From assembly GCF_042850985.1 (NCBI RefSeq), contig NZ_AP031415.1, positions 2,232,001 through 2,296,000 of the forward strand: a stretch of 64,000 nucleotides of DNA. The letters run 5' to 3'. A model generated the notes under the pieces. It ran no database searches. It was given only the letters and a program-made list of their open reading frames with translations, and was not told the origin of the DNA. This DNA is from Allocoprobacillus sp002160865. GTDB lineage: Bacteria > Bacillota_I > Bacilli_A > Erysipelotrichales > Coprobacillaceae. Within the stretch, counting starts at the first letter, position 1; every line of letters starts with the position of its first letter. This document shows positions 9,377-17,608 of the stretch, in pieces. The position numbers were made by a program, and so were the translations under genes.

Positions 9377-9898
9377 CTATTCAGCAGCAGCTTCTTCAGC
9401 CGCATCTCCACCTTTTGCGTCAGCAACAGCTTGAATAACTCTTGCCACTTTAGCAACAGGTTCTTTCATACATGCAAGTAACATTGAGTACATACCTTCA
9501 CGATTAGGTAATTGTGATACTGCCATTACTTCTTCTTTAGGTAAGAATTTACCTTCGATATAAGCAGCTTTAATTTGTAATGCTTCGTGATCTTTTGCAA
9601 AATTTGCTAAAATTCTTGCAGGAGCCACTGCATCATCTTTACCAAATGCCAATGCGTTTGGTCCAACAAGGTATTCTTCTAATTCGTTCATACCTTCTTG
9701 TTCAACAGCTCTTTGAACTAATGTGTTTTTATAAACTTTAAATCCCACATTTTCAGCTCTTAAAGCTCTACGTAATTCAGTAACTTCAGCCACTGTTAAT
9801 CCACGATATTCAACAACAACTGTAGATTGTGAATTTTTTAATTGTTCACTGATTTCTGCAACAACTTGTTGTTTAGCTTCCAAGATTTCTTTTGACAT
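9377..9898 (-). CDS. rplJ: 50S ribosomal protein L10 (uL10)
   Basis: The stalk base protein that binds 23S rRNA and carries L7/L12 dimers on its C-terminal helix, 173 aa. The sequence STVVVEYRGLTVAEVTELRR and the Ala/Glu-rich C-terminus are typical. The ATG has AGGAGG at normal spacing. L10 in complex with L12 represses its own synthesis by binding the leader RNA; such a leader is directly upstream (9941-10060). Confidence 0.98.
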   Translation of the reverse strand: MSKEILEAKQQVVAEISEQLKNSQSTVVVEYRGLTVAEVTELRRALRAENVGFKVYKNTLVQRAVEQEGMNELEEYLVGPNALAFGKDDAVAPARILANFAKDHEALQIKAAYIEGKFLPKEEVMAVSQLPNREGMYSMLLACMKEPVAKVARVIQAVADAKGGDAAEEAAAE

Positions 9899-9940
9899 TG
9901 TTACACCTCCTATTAATTTTATATATGCAACAATATATCC

Positions 9941-10060
9941 GTGAAAAACTCCCTCGTATTTACGAGGGAGTTGTCAATTCTTTGACAATATCACCTCGGC
10001 AACTTAATTAAGGTTTCCCCGTTGCTGTCTACGGTATATTGATTGCGTCGTTAATATAGC
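9941..10060 (-). ncRNA. L10 ribosomal-protein leader with attenuator
   Basis: The minus-strand RNA between rplA and rplJ carries the L10-leader hallmarks CCGUAGACAGC and GUUGCCGAGGU flanking a bulged stem. These match my memory of the Rfam L10_leader family, in which L10(L12)4 binds a kink-turn-like motif. It is followed by a strong intrinsic terminator: 12-bp stem 9947-9958 with 9961-9972, containing CTCCCTCG/CGAGGGAG, then UUUUU. This indicates feedback control of rplJL by premature termination. Confidence 0.85.
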
Positions 10061-10067
10061 TTCTCTA

Positions 10068-10751
10068 TTACATAGAAGCGACTTTTACTGAAGGACCCAT
10101 AGTTGAAGAAATTGCAATATTCTTCATATATGTTCCTTTTGCAGAAGATGGTTTAATTCTTAATAATAAGTCATAAACTGTTTTAAAGTTTTCTGCAATT
10201 TTTTCATCATCGAAAGAAATTCTTCCGATTGGCATATGAACATTACCATCTTTATCAGTACGGTAAGTGACTTTACCAGCTTTTGTTTCTTGAACAGCTT
10301 TAGCTACATCCATAGTTACTGTTCCAGTTTTAGGGTTAGGCATTAAACCTTTAGGACCTAAGATACGTCCTAATTTCCCTAATTCAGCCATCATATCTGG
10401 TGTTGCAATCATTACTTCAAAATCAAGCCATCCTTTTTGAATATCTTCAAGGATTTCTTTTCCACCTACAACATCAGCTCCAGCAGCTTTAGCTTCTTCA
10501 ACTTTAGCTCCTTGAGTGACAACTAATACTTTCTTTGTTTTTCCAGTTCCGTGTGGTAAAACGACAGCTCCACGCAACTGTTGATCAGCATGTCTTGTAT
10601 CTAATCCTAATTTAAATACAACATCCACACTTGCATCAAAATTGACTTTACTTGTTTTCTTTACTAAAGCAACTGCTTCATCAATTGGGTAAGCTTTACC
10701 TTTTTCAATAAGAGCAGCGGCTTCTTGATATTTCTTACTTCTTTTAGCCAT
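10068..10751 (-). CDS. rplA: 50S ribosomal protein L1 (uL1)
   Basis: L1 forms the mobile L1 stalk that helps release E-site tRNA and acts as translational repressor of rplKA in many bacteria. It is 227 aa, the normal length. The family motifs LRGAVVLPHGTGKTKKVLV, GRILGPKGLMPNPKTGTVT and SSAKGTYMKNIAISSTMGP are intact. It starts at an ATG behind GAGGAG and lies 23 bp after rplK. Confidence 0.98.
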   Translation of the reverse strand: MAKRSKKYQEAAALIEKGKAYPIDEAVALVKKTSKVNFDASVDVVFKLGLDTRHADQQLRGAVVLPHGTGKTKKVLVVTQGAKVEEAKAAGADVVGGKEILEDIQKGWLDFEVMIATPDMMAELGKLGRILGPKGLMPNPKTGTVTMDVAKAVQETKAGKVTYRTDKDGNVHMPIGRISFDDEKIAENFKTVYDLLLRIKPSSAKGTYMKNIAISSTMGPSVKVASM

Positions 10752-10774
10752 TTTCTTTTCTCCTCTTTTTAAAA

Positions 10775-11194
10775 TTAAGCATCTAAGCCTTCAACTTTTA
10801 CACCCATATTACGAGCAGTACCAGCTACGATTTTCATTGCTGCTTCTAAATCGTTAGCATTTAAATCAGGCATTTTGTATTCAGCGATTTCTTTTAACTT
10901 ATCAGCTGATAAAGTTGCTACTGTTTGTTTAGAATCAGATGCAGCTTTTTTAATTCCACATGCCTTTTTAATCATTTCTGCAGTTGGAGCAGTTTTTAAT
11001 ACGAAATCAAAACTTTTATCTTCATAAATTGTCAAAACAACTGGTACCGTTTCTCCCATACGATCTTTTGTCTGATCATTGAAAGCAGTACAGAATTTTG
11101 GCATTTGAATTCCAGCACCTGCTAAAGCTGGTCCTGGTTTAGCTCCCCCAGCAGGGAATTGAATTTTCATAACTCTTGTGACTTTCTTACTCAC
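10775..11194 (-). CDS. rplK: 50S ribosomal protein L11 (uL11), shortened thiopeptide-site loop
   Basis: L11, the GTPase-centre protein needed for RelA activation and for thiopeptide binding, 139 aa. I start at the GTG at 11194 (VSKKVTRVMK, with AGGAGG 8 nt upstream), not at the GTG nine bases earlier that abuts the Shine-Dalgarno. In most bacteria the N-terminal loop reads NPAPPVGPALGQAGV; here it is AKPGPALAGAGI, lacking about four residues including the paired prolines that contact thiostrepton. I recall similar shortening in Mollicutes. The C-terminal domain with MPDLNANDLEAAM is normal. Confidence 0.96.
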   Translation of the reverse strand: MSKKVTRVMKIQFPAGGAKPGPALAGAGIQMPKFCTAFNDQTKDRMGETVPVVLTIYEDKSFDFVLKTAPTAEMIKKACGIKKAASDSKQTVATLSADKLKEIAEYKMPDLNANDLEAAMKIVAGTARNMGVKVEGLDA

Positions 11195-11203
11195 GCGACA
11201 CAC

Positions 11204-11280
11204 CTCCTATAAAAATTTGTCCGTGCTGTGGTAAAGGACAGTCAATCCTCCCACGCATAATAACACATATTGCGTCGTTT
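11204..11280 (-). ncRNA. Probable rplK leader (L1-binding or rRNA-mimic)
   Basis: The rplK 5' untranslated RNA contains GCGUGGGAGGAUUGACUGUCC followed by UUACCACAGCACGGACA. UGUCC/GGACA and GCGUGGGAGG/UUACCAC-like segments can pair. The GUGGGAGG...ACCAC arrangement between nusG and rplK is what I remember from rplK leaders of other bacteria, where L1 binds. The exact fold and ligand are inferred. Confidence 0.5.
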
Positions 11281-11284
11281 ACTT

Positions 11285-11312
11285 ATTATACATAAACTAT
11301 CACAGATTGCAA
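11285..11312 (-). promoter_or_regulatory. Promoter of rplKA
   Basis: On the minus strand, TTGCAA (11312-11307) is separated by 16 bp from a perfect TATAAT (11290-11285). It lies just after the nusG terminator and drives the rplK leader. Confidence 0.75.
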
Positions 11313-11343
11313 TAGTTTTTTATTGAATATATCAACTTTTTTA

Positions 11344-11371
11344 CAAAAAAAGATCATCAAAAATGACCTTT
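11344..11371 (-). terminator. Intrinsic terminator after nusG
   Basis: A 9-bp stem (11349-11357 with 11363-11371) has one G-U pair in minus-strand RNA and is followed by seven T. It ends the cysS-to-nusG operon. Confidence 0.85.
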
Positions 11372-11373
11372 TC

Positions 11374-11931
11374 TTATAATTCTACTTTCTCTAATTGAAC
11401 AAGTCCAATTTCCATTAAGTTTTCATTTCCTAAAAAATCAATAAAAACAGAAGCCACTTCTTTTTCATGATCAATAGACTCTACTTTTCCCTGTTTTCCA
11501 GCAAAAGGACCAGAAATGACTTTCACTTCATCACCTACACCAAAATCAACTTCAAGTTGAGAAGTCTTGATTCCCATGCTCTTTAAAATAGGATCAATTT
11601 CTTCCTTAGGTAACGGGAAAGGTTTAGCACCCCCACCAGATGACCCAATGAAACCAGTAACTCCAGATGTATTACGCACAATATACCAGGCTTCATCTGT
11701 CATAATCATTTCCACTAAAACATATCCTGGAAACATATTTTTTGTTTTATTAATCTTTTTTCCATCTTTAATTTCTGTTTCTACATGTTCAGGAATAACA
11801 ATATTAAATAAACAGTCCTGAAGTCCCATAGATTCAACACGTTTTTCTAAGTTTTCTTTTACTTTGTTTTCATGACCTGAATATGTATTGACAACATACC
11901 AGCGTCTTCCTTCATCATTCATTCCAGACAT
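11374..11931 (-). CDS. nusG: Transcription termination/antitermination factor NusG
   Basis: NusG binds the RNA polymerase clamp and couples transcription with translation or Rho; 185 aa. The NGN domain (WYVVNTYSGHENKVKENL) and the C-terminal KOW motif (VGDEVKVISGPFAGKQGKVE) are intact. A GGG-containing loop (SSGGGAKPFPLP) is usual. The ATG at 11931 is one base after the secE stop with a weak GGGGA ahead, suggesting translational coupling; an ATG nine bases in (11922) is an alternative. Confidence 0.97.
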   Translation of the reverse strand: MSGMNDEGRRWYVVNTYSGHENKVKENLEKRVESMGLQDCLFNIVIPEHVETEIKDGKKINKTKNMFPGYVLVEMIMTDEAWYIVRNTSGVTGFIGSSGGGAKPFPLPKEEIDPILKSMGIKTSQLEVDFGVGDEVKVISGPFAGKQGKVESIDHEKEVASVFIDFLGNENLMEIGLVQLEKVEL

Positions 11932-11932
11932 C

Positions 11933-12121
11933 TTAATTCATCCCCAATGCTTTCAAAATTAATGCAATCACTGCATCACTACCATAAAAATAAACGCCAA
12001 ATAAAAAACAAAAAACCAAAACCACAACAGAATTATAAGCTAATTCCTTTTTTGTTAACCAATGAATATTTTTGATTTCAGCACGAATGCCTTTTAATGT
12101 ACACCATTCCTTGATTTTCAT
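11933..12121 (-). CDS. secE: Preprotein translocase subunit SecE
   Basis: A single-span Sec translocon subunit, 62 aa, the short Gram-positive form. The amphipathic segment EIKNIHWLTKKELAYNS precedes one membrane helix (VVVLVFCFLFGVYFYG, about residues 32-48). AGGAGG precedes the ATG. It is squeezed between rpmG and nusG as in most bacteria. Confidence 0.95.
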   Translation of the reverse strand: MKIKEWCTLKGIRAEIKNIHWLTKKELAYNSVVVLVFCFLFGVYFYGSDAVIALILKALGMN

Positions 12122-12130
12122 GTTGACCTC

Positions 12131-12280
12131 CTATTTCGTTTCTTTGTGAATTGTATGTTTTCCACATTTTTTACAATATTTTCTTAACTCAAGTCTTTCT
12201 ACATTTAATCTTTTATTTTTAGTGACTGAATAATTACGTGATAAACACTCCGTACATACGAGAATCACTTTTTGTTTCAT
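12131..12280 (-). CDS. rpmG: 50S ribosomal protein L33 (bL33), zinc-binding form
   Basis: A 49-aa gene reading MKQKVILVCTECLSRNYSVT and ending HTIHKETK. Two CxxC pairs (CTEC and CKKC) make a zinc ribbon, so this is the C+ type of L33. The ATG at 12280 is 8 nt after AGGAG; an in-frame ATG at 12286 lies too near the Shine-Dalgarno. It sits between sigH and secE as in Bacillus. Confidence 0.95.
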   Translation of the reverse strand: MKQKVILVCTECLSRNYSVTKNKRLNVERLELRKYCKKCGKHTIHKETK

Positions 12281-12317
12281 GTTCATCACTCCTTTACGTT
12301 TTTATAATTTAACACAT

Positions 12318-12932
12318 TTATTTTAGCTCGTCAATGCCAACAACTTTCTTTGAATAGCGATAAACAGCATTATAGACACTTTTCACTGAAATATGAAGTT
12401 TTTTAGCAATTTCTACTTCATCATATCCTTCTTTTTTATACTTCATAACCTGATTTTCTCGAGGTGACGTTCGTGCTTCAATTTGTGTTGAATAGTAAGT
12501 TTTTGCCTCTTTCACCATCAAACTCGTCTCAGGATGATAATGATCATGATCATCAATAACCATATCTACATAACGTATTTCTTTATCGTCATCTACATAA
12601 TTATCGAGAGATAATATTGTTGTTCCGGCACGATAACAAATATCTTTATTTACACGCAATAAACTTAAAATACGTTTTGTCAGTGCAATTTTCATAAATG
12701 TGGCCAGTGTCGCTTTTTGATCATCACGATAACTATCAATAATATCGTGAAACCCCATCATTGCCATTTGAATAAAATCTTCATGTTCATACCCACTGAC
12801 AAAATAATATGAAAACGTCAGCATCCATTTCGACACCAAATGATAATAGCGTCGATAAAGTATTTCCCTTGCTCTTTCACTACCGCAATGCATTAAATAA
12901 ACCAATTCATCATCATTACTGTAGCCTCTCAT
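12318..12932 (-). CDS. sigH: Sigma-70 family factor, SigH-like
   Basis: A 204-aa alternative sigma factor in the exact sigH (spo0H) position between rlmB and rpmG. Region 2 is visible (YEHEDFIQMAMMGFHDIIDS, about residues 48-67), as is a region 4 HTH (EVEIAKKLHISVKSVYNAVY, about 172-191). SigH drives early sporulation and competence genes in Bacillus, and spore genes elsewhere in this window agree with that role. It is divergent from Bacillus SigH, so position supports the name more than sequence. GGGAGG precedes the ATG. Confidence 0.82.
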   Translation of the reverse strand: MRGYSNDDELVYLMHCGSERAREILYRRYYHLVSKWMLTFSYYFVSGYEHEDFIQMAMMGFHDIIDSYRDDQKATLATFMKIALTKRILSLLRVNKDICYRAGTTILSLDNYVDDDKEIRYVDMVIDDHDHYHPETSLMVKEAKTYYSTQIEARTSPRENQVMKYKKEGYDEVEIAKKLHISVKSVYNAVYRYSKKVVGIDELK

Positions 12933-12944
12933 GCTACCTCCCTT

Positions 12945-13676
12945 CTACTTTAAAGGATGACGTGAATTGTAAATCTGATAAAGTATAACTGCACAAGCAA
13001 CAGAGGCATTAAGCGATGTTACATGTCCCGTCATTGGCAAAACAACATTCATATCGCAATGTTCTTTAACAAGACGTGAAATGCCAAAACCTTCGGAACC
13101 AATCACAACAACCAGTGGCATATTATAATCAATCGCACGATAATCCTGTGATTGATTTAAATCACAGCCAACAACCCAGAAACCTTGTTTCTTTAATTCA
13201 TCTAAAGTACGAGATAGATTCGTGACTTGAGCAACTTTGACATGATCAATAGCACCTGTAGATACTTTTGCGACTGTTGGAGATAAACTCACACTACGCT
13301 TTTTGCCAATAATAACGCCATCAACCTCAATAGCATCACAGGTTCTTAAAATCGCTCCTAGATTATGAGGATCCTCTAAACCATCCAGCATTACCAACAA
13401 TGGCTGCTTTCCTTTTGGAATAGCCTGTATCATTTCATCCAGTGAATAATAGCGATAACTTTCTATAGCTGCCACAATTCCCTGATGCACGACTGAACCA
13501 ACAAGTTTCGTTAGCTCATCTTTATGACGCACGATATGAACTTTAACATTCTTTGCTTTTGCTAAAGAAAGAACTTTATCATCTTTTGCATTTTTCATCA
13601 AATAAACCTCATAAACTGGTTTATTTCCCTTTAAAGATTCAATTACTGTGTTTTTCCCATAAATATATTGTGTCAT
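12945..13676 (-). CDS. rlmB: 23S rRNA (Gm2251) 2'-O-methyltransferase, TrmH/SpoU family
   Basis: A 243-aa SPOUT methyltransferase. An N-terminal L30e-like substrate-binding domain (IYGKNTVIESLKGNKPVYEV) is followed by the knotted catalytic domain with LDGLEDPHNLGAILRTCDA, VVVIGSEGFGISRLV and TSLNASVACAVILYQI, the three conserved SpoU motifs. It is the YacO equivalent of the Bacillus cysS-mrnC-rlmB-yacP-sigH string; yacP (rae1), which should follow, is absent and sigH starts 12 bp downstream. Confidence 0.95.
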   Translation of the reverse strand: MTQYIYGKNTVIESLKGNKPVYEVYLMKNAKDDKVLSLAKAKNVKVHIVRHKDELTKLVGSVVHQGIVAAIESYRYYSLDEMIQAIPKGKQPLLVMLDGLEDPHNLGAILRTCDAIEVDGVIIGKKRSVSLSPTVAKVSTGAIDHVKVAQVTNLSRTLDELKKQGFWVVGCDLNQSQDYRAIDYNMPLVVVIGSEGFGISRLVKEHCDMNVVLPMTGHVTSLNASVACAVILYQIYNSRHPLK

Positions 13677-13717
13677 ATTTTTCTCTCCATGCGTCTCAAA
13701 TTTGTCTCATTTTTTTC

Positions 13718-14107
13718 TCATTTTCCATCTACAAATTCTTTAAATAAATCAAAAATCTCTGTAATTCTCTCTTGTTTTTTTAATAAATATAAATGCCCAA
13801 CTAATGTTTCAAAACCAGTCGACTGATTATAAGTCATGACAGATGTATTTTTAGGAACATGTCGACTCTTTGCATTTCTACCTCTTTTATAAATACCTAT
13901 TTCTTCTTCTGTTAACCATTGCTGTTTTAATGCTTCTTGTATAAAGGCCGCCTGTGCTTTAGCACTCACAAAAAATTTAGCTTCTTTCTGTAATAAATCT
14001 GGTTTCATTATTCCTTTTTCAACTAATAAATACTCTCTGACATAAACCTCAAAAATACTATCTCCCAAATATGCTAAGGCTAATACATTCATTAATTCTG
14101 GCCTCAT
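13718..14107 (-). CDS. mrnC: Mini-ribonuclease III
   Basis: A 129-aa RNase III catalytic domain without a dsRNA-binding domain, which trims 23S rRNA ends in Bacillus. The motif LALAYLGDSIFEVYVREYL carries the catalytic acidic residues, and FETLVGHLYLLKKQERI is the second conserved helix. Its ATG follows the cysS stop with no gap (TAAATG), indicating coupled translation. Confidence 0.95.
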   Translation of the reverse strand: MRPELMNVLALAYLGDSIFEVYVREYLLVEKGIMKPDLLQKEAKFFVSAKAQAAFIQEALKQQWLTEEEIGIYKRGRNAKSRHVPKNTSVMTYNQSTGFETLVGHLYLLKKQERITEIFDLFKEFVDGK

Positions 14108-15445
14108 TTATATAATTCCTTTATCCTGTAATTCTTTTCTTAAAAGGTCTGCCTGTTCAAAATTCTTTTCACTTTTTTCCTTTTGCCAGTTTTGATATAA
14201 AGCAATATCCGCTTCACTTAGCACTTTTGTTTCATGTAAAAATCCCATCATATCCAACATTTTTACAAGTGTCTGATATCCCTTAGAAATCATAATATTA
14301 TCTTTATCCTTAACACGCATTAATTGATTTAACACTTTCACTTGTCCTAAAATCTGTGTCAAAGCTAAAGATGTATTCAAATCATCGCTAAGTGCTTTTA
14401 CCATTTCATCTACTGTTTCCTGACAATACTCATTTTCCAGACAATGATGAACCTGTAGATACAATGAAGACTGTTTTAAAATATTTTCTACTTTTTCCAC
14501 TTCTTTTTTCACATTATTTAAAACATCATCAGTAAAATTCAATGGATTACGATAATGTGTTGATAACATCAGCCACTTATAAACATTACATCCTAATTGT
14601 TCCAATAAATCTTTTGCCCATAAAACATTTCCCAAAGATTTTGACATCTTTTGATTATTAATATTAATCATTTGATTATGCATCCAGATATGTGCAATAG
14701 GATGATGATGGCAAGCTATAGACTGAGCAATTTCATTTTCATGATGAGGAAATTTTAAATCCTGTCCTCCTCCATGAATATCAATATATCCATTTTCAAA
14801 AATATCATTGATCATCACAACGCATTCCGTATGCCACCCCGGTCTTCCTTTAGACCATGGGCTATCAAATTGAATTCCTTCATCAGTTTTTTTCCACAAT
14901 GCAAAATCAGTAGAACTTTCTTTTTTATCATTGTCTTCAACACGTTCACTCGCTCCAGCAATCAAATCTTCAATTTTGATACCAGACAACATACCATATT
15001 CCTTAATCTTTGTCACTCTAAAATAAACATCGCCATCAACTTCATAAGCATATCCATCTTTAACAAGCTGCTCTATAAATTGAATGATTGGCTGCATTGT
15101 TTCTGTAACACGAGGTGCATAAGTTGGAAATAAAAGATTTAAACCTCTACGAACATCTTCATAAGCTTTAATATATTTATCCGTTAATTCTTTTTCTGAA
15201 ATTCCTTCTTCTTTAGCGGCTTTAATGATTTTATCATCGACATCTGTAAAATTAGATACAAAAGTCACCTTATAACCCAAATATTCAAATGTTCTTCTTA
15301 AAATATCAAAAACAATCATAGGACGTGTATTTCCTATATGAACATAATTATAGACCGTTGGACCACAAACATAAATACTCACTTCTCCCTCTTTAATAGG
15401 AACAAATTCTTCTTTCTTATTCGTTAATGAGTTAAATAGTTTCAT
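14108..15445 (-). CDS. cysS: Cysteinyl-tRNA synthetase
   Basis: Class I synthetase, 445 aa. HIGN occurs in YNYVHIGNTRPMIVF and KMSKS in NNQKMSKSLGN. Zinc ligands are Cys in YVCGPTVYN, WHTECV, and HHENE. The C-terminal anticodon-binding helical region is slightly short compared with the usual 460-470 aa. No T-box is present: the leader is only about 80 nt. It opens the operon running through nusG. Confidence 0.98.
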   Translation of the reverse strand: MKLFNSLTNKKEEFVPIKEGEVSIYVCGPTVYNYVHIGNTRPMIVFDILRRTFEYLGYKVTFVSNFTDVDDKIIKAAKEEGISEKELTDKYIKAYEDVRRGLNLLFPTYAPRVTETMQPIIQFIEQLVKDGYAYEVDGDVYFRVTKIKEYGMLSGIKIEDLIAGASERVEDNDKKESSTDFALWKKTDEGIQFDSPWSKGRPGWHTECVVMINDIFENGYIDIHGGGQDLKFPHHENEIAQSIACHHHPIAHIWMHNQMININNQKMSKSLGNVLWAKDLLEQLGCNVYKWLMLSTHYRNPLNFTDDVLNNVKKEVEKVENILKQSSLYLQVHHCLENEYCQETVDEMVKALSDDLNTSLALTQILGQVKVLNQLMRVKDKDNIMISKGYQTLVKMLDMMGFLHETKVLSEADIALYQNWQKEKSEKNFEQADLLRKELQDKGII

Positions 15446-15531
15446 CTCTATTCCTCCTTAAATAAAAAAGCAGATGATAAAGACGTCCTCTTTATTTACT
15501 TTATCAAATGCTTTATAAACTCTTTATCAAT

Positions 15532-15560
15532 ACTATAACAAATTCACCTTTGTTAATCAA
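15532..15560 (-). promoter_or_regulatory. Promoter of the cysS-mrnC-rlmB-sigH-rpmG-secE-nusG operon
   Basis: On the minus strand, TTGATT (15560-15555) is 17 bp from TATAGT (15537-15532). No other good promoter or terminator is seen before the nusG terminator, so this is probably the main promoter for seven genes. Confidence 0.75.
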
Positions 15561-15562
15561 GA

Positions 15563-16078
15563 TTAATGATGTACTGTCAAAGATTCCAAATATTGTCTAG
15601 CCGTATCACTCGATTCTTCATAAACATTTTCTGGAGCCTGATAACCATAAACATAACTTGCTTCTTCTGTAAAATAAACCATTTGTATAAACTTCATTCC
15701 AGAAGCCTGATAAAGACCTGTAAACTCATAACATTCTATGCCACTAGGAATTGTTTTTAATGAGTAATAAACATCAATAGCTCCATCTTCTTCTAACTGT
15801 CCTTCATAGAGTTGTGGAAGTTCATCTAAAACATTGTCAGTATCATCAATGATTGTAGTATATATATACGTTTCTTCATCTTTAATAAAACGAACATCTT
15901 TTTGATTTTCATTATTAGCATTTAATTCAAAATCTTTAGGATAATAGAAAGAAACCAGATCAGTCACCTCATACAAATTTCCATCTCTTTCTAAAGATAT
16001 TTCTACATTATCCTTTTCACAAGCAAAAAGACCTATTATTAACACCAAAATCACAAAAAGTCTTCTTAATACCTTCAT
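15563..16078 (-). CDS. Putative lipoprotein, function unknown
   Basis: A 171-aa protein I do not recognise. It starts with a lipoprotein-type signal: positively charged MKVLRR, a hydrophobic stretch, then IGLFAC with Cys20 as the likely lipidated residue; Phe at -2 makes the lipobox imperfect. The mature part resembles small extracellular domains with a beta-rich pattern (LYEVTDLVSFYYPKDF), similar in style to PsbP-like lipoproteins, but that is only an impression. GGAGGGAGG precedes the ATG. It has its own promoter and ends where the cysS promoter begins. Confidence 0.75.
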   Translation of the reverse strand: MKVLRRLFVILVLIIGLFACEKDNVEISLERDGNLYEVTDLVSFYYPKDFELNANNENQKDVRFIKDEETYIYTTIIDDTDNVLDELPQLYEGQLEEDGAIDVYYSLKTIPSGIECYEFTGLYQASGMKFIQMVYFTEEASYVYGYQAPENVYEESSDTARQYLESLTVHH

Positions 16079-16102
16079 CTTCCTCCCTCCTCTTACGAAA
16101 AC

Positions 16103-16131
16103 ATTGTACTAAACTCACACTTGAAAATCAA
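16103..16131 (-). promoter_or_regulatory. Promoter of the lipoprotein gene
   Basis: On the minus strand, TTGATT (16131-16126) is 17 bp from TACAAT (16108-16103), about 25 bp upstream of the ATG. Confidence 0.7.
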
Positions 16132-16145
16132 ATAAAATTTCATGC

Positions 16146-16179
16146 TCAAACAAAAGAGATAGGTTTCCCTATCCCCTTT
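16146..16179 (-). terminator. Intrinsic terminator of glgCDA
   Basis: A 12-bp stem (16152-16163 with 16168-16179) has a GAAA tetraloop in minus-strand RNA and two G-U pairs that are mismatches on the plus strand, followed by UCUUUU. It is oriented to end the glgA transcript. Confidence 0.88.
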
Positions 16180-16180
16180 A

Positions 16181-17608
16181 TTAATCTAACAATGAATTAA
16201 AAACTTTCAAATAGGCATCAGCACTTTTATCCCAATCAAGTTTCGCTTCCATTGCACGATGTACTAATCCTTGCCATTTTTCTTTATCCTGATAAACCTT
16301 TAAGGCATAATCAATAATATCCATCATTTCATGAGCATTATAGTTCTTAAAGCTAAATCCATCACCAGTATTTTTATACTCATCATATGGTTCAACACTA
16401 TCTTTAAGTCCTCCTGTTTCTCTAACAATTGGAATTGTACCATAGCGAAGTGACATCATTTGAGATAAACCACATGGTTCAAATAATGATGGCATTAAGA
16501 ACATATCACATCCGGCATAAATACGACAAGATAATCCAAAATCATATTTTAGATTCAATGATAATTTTTGATTATGGTATGCTGCTATTCCTTTTAGAGG
16601 TTCTTCATATTTTTGATCCCCAGCTCCTAAAATAACAACCTGCACATCACGTTTCATTAATTCTTCCATACGATTAATAATTAAATCCAATCCTTTTTGC
16701 CAAGTTAATCTTGTCACAATACCAATTAAAGGTACATCTTTATTTTCAGGTAATCCACATTCTTTTTGTAAAGCCAATTTATTGATGACTTTCTTTTCAT
16801 CAACATTTGTGATATCAAAATGTTCAACAATCTCTGGATCAGTCGCAGGATTAATTGTTTCATAATCAATACCATTTAAAATACCATACAAATCATGTCT
16901 ACGCATCTGTAAAATATTCTGTAACCCTTCACCAAAACTATCCGTCAAGATTTCCTGTGCATAAGTTGGCGATACTGTTGTGATAATATCACTATAATAG
17001 ATAGCCGCTTTCATCATATTGAAGCATCCATCATTACGACAGTTTCCATTATAATAGAGATAATTATCCAATCCAAAATGATCACTTAACAAAGCAGGAT
17101 CACATTTTCCCTGATAAGCAATATTATGAATTGTAAAGACAATCTTAATTCCCTGATAATATTCATAATAAGCATATCTTTCTTTATATAGTGTTGCTAT
17201 CATTGCTGTCTGCCAGTCATGTAAGTGTAGAATATCAGGCTTAATATCAATATGTGATAACAACTCTAATACTGCAAAATCAAAATAAGCAAATCTTTCA
17301 TTATCATCATCATAACCATATAAACCAGGTCTTCTAAAATATTGTTCATTATCAATGAAATAATATGTGACACCATCATATTCAGCTTTGAAAACACCAC
17401 AATAGCACTTTCTCCAACCTACCCAAATATCATAATTTGTTACATATTCAAGTGTATCAGCTAATTTCATATCCTGATACTTAGGCAATACAACAATGCA
17501 TTCATGTCCTTTTTGAACAAGAGCCTTAGGAAGTGAACCTAAAACATCCGCCAAACCACCAGATTTAATATAAGGATTCGCTTCACTTGTCGCAAAAACA
17601 ATTCTCAT
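16181..17608 (-). CDS. glgA: Glycogen (starch) synthase, ADP-glucose type
   Basis: A GT5 glycosyltransferase that transfers glucose from ADP-glucose to alpha-1,4-glucan, 475 aa. The ADP-glucose site KSGGLADVLGSLPKAL lies near residues 15-30, and the GT-B C-terminal domain has TRLTWQKGLDLI and PSLFEPCGLSQMMSLRYGT (catalytic/acceptor motif). The ATG overlaps the glgD stop (TAATG) with only a weak Shine-Dalgarno, so translation is probably coupled. It is the last gene of glgC-glgD-glgA; no branching enzyme or phosphorylase is in view. Confidence 0.97.
   Translation of the reverse strand: MRIVFATSEANPYIKSGGLADVLGSLPKALVQKGHECIVVLPKYQDMKLADTLEYVTNYDIWVGWRKCYCGVFKAEYDGVTYYFIDNEQYFRRPGLYGYDDDNERFAYFDFAVLELLSHIDIKPDILHLHDWQTAMIATLYKERYAYYEYYQGIKIVFTIHNIAYQGKCDPALLSDHFGLDNYLYYNGNCRNDGCFNMMKAAIYYSDIITTVSPTYAQEILTDSFGEGLQNILQMRRHDLYGILNGIDYETINPATDPEIVEHFDITNVDEKKVINKLALQKECGLPENKDVPLIGIVTRLTWQKGLDLIINRMEELMKRDVQVVILGAGDQKYEEPLKGIAAYHNQKLSLNLKYDFGLSCRIYAGCDMFLMPSLFEPCGLSQMMSLRYGTIPIVRETGGLKDSVEPYDEYKNTGDGFSFKNYNAHEMMDIIDYALKVYQDKEKWQGLVHRAMEAKLDWDKSADAYLKVFNSLLD

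Noticed and set aside
15446..15562. T-box leader upstream of cysS
   Set aside because: The predicted transcript start leaves only about 80 nt of leader, with no AG-bulge/T-box sequence and no terminator.
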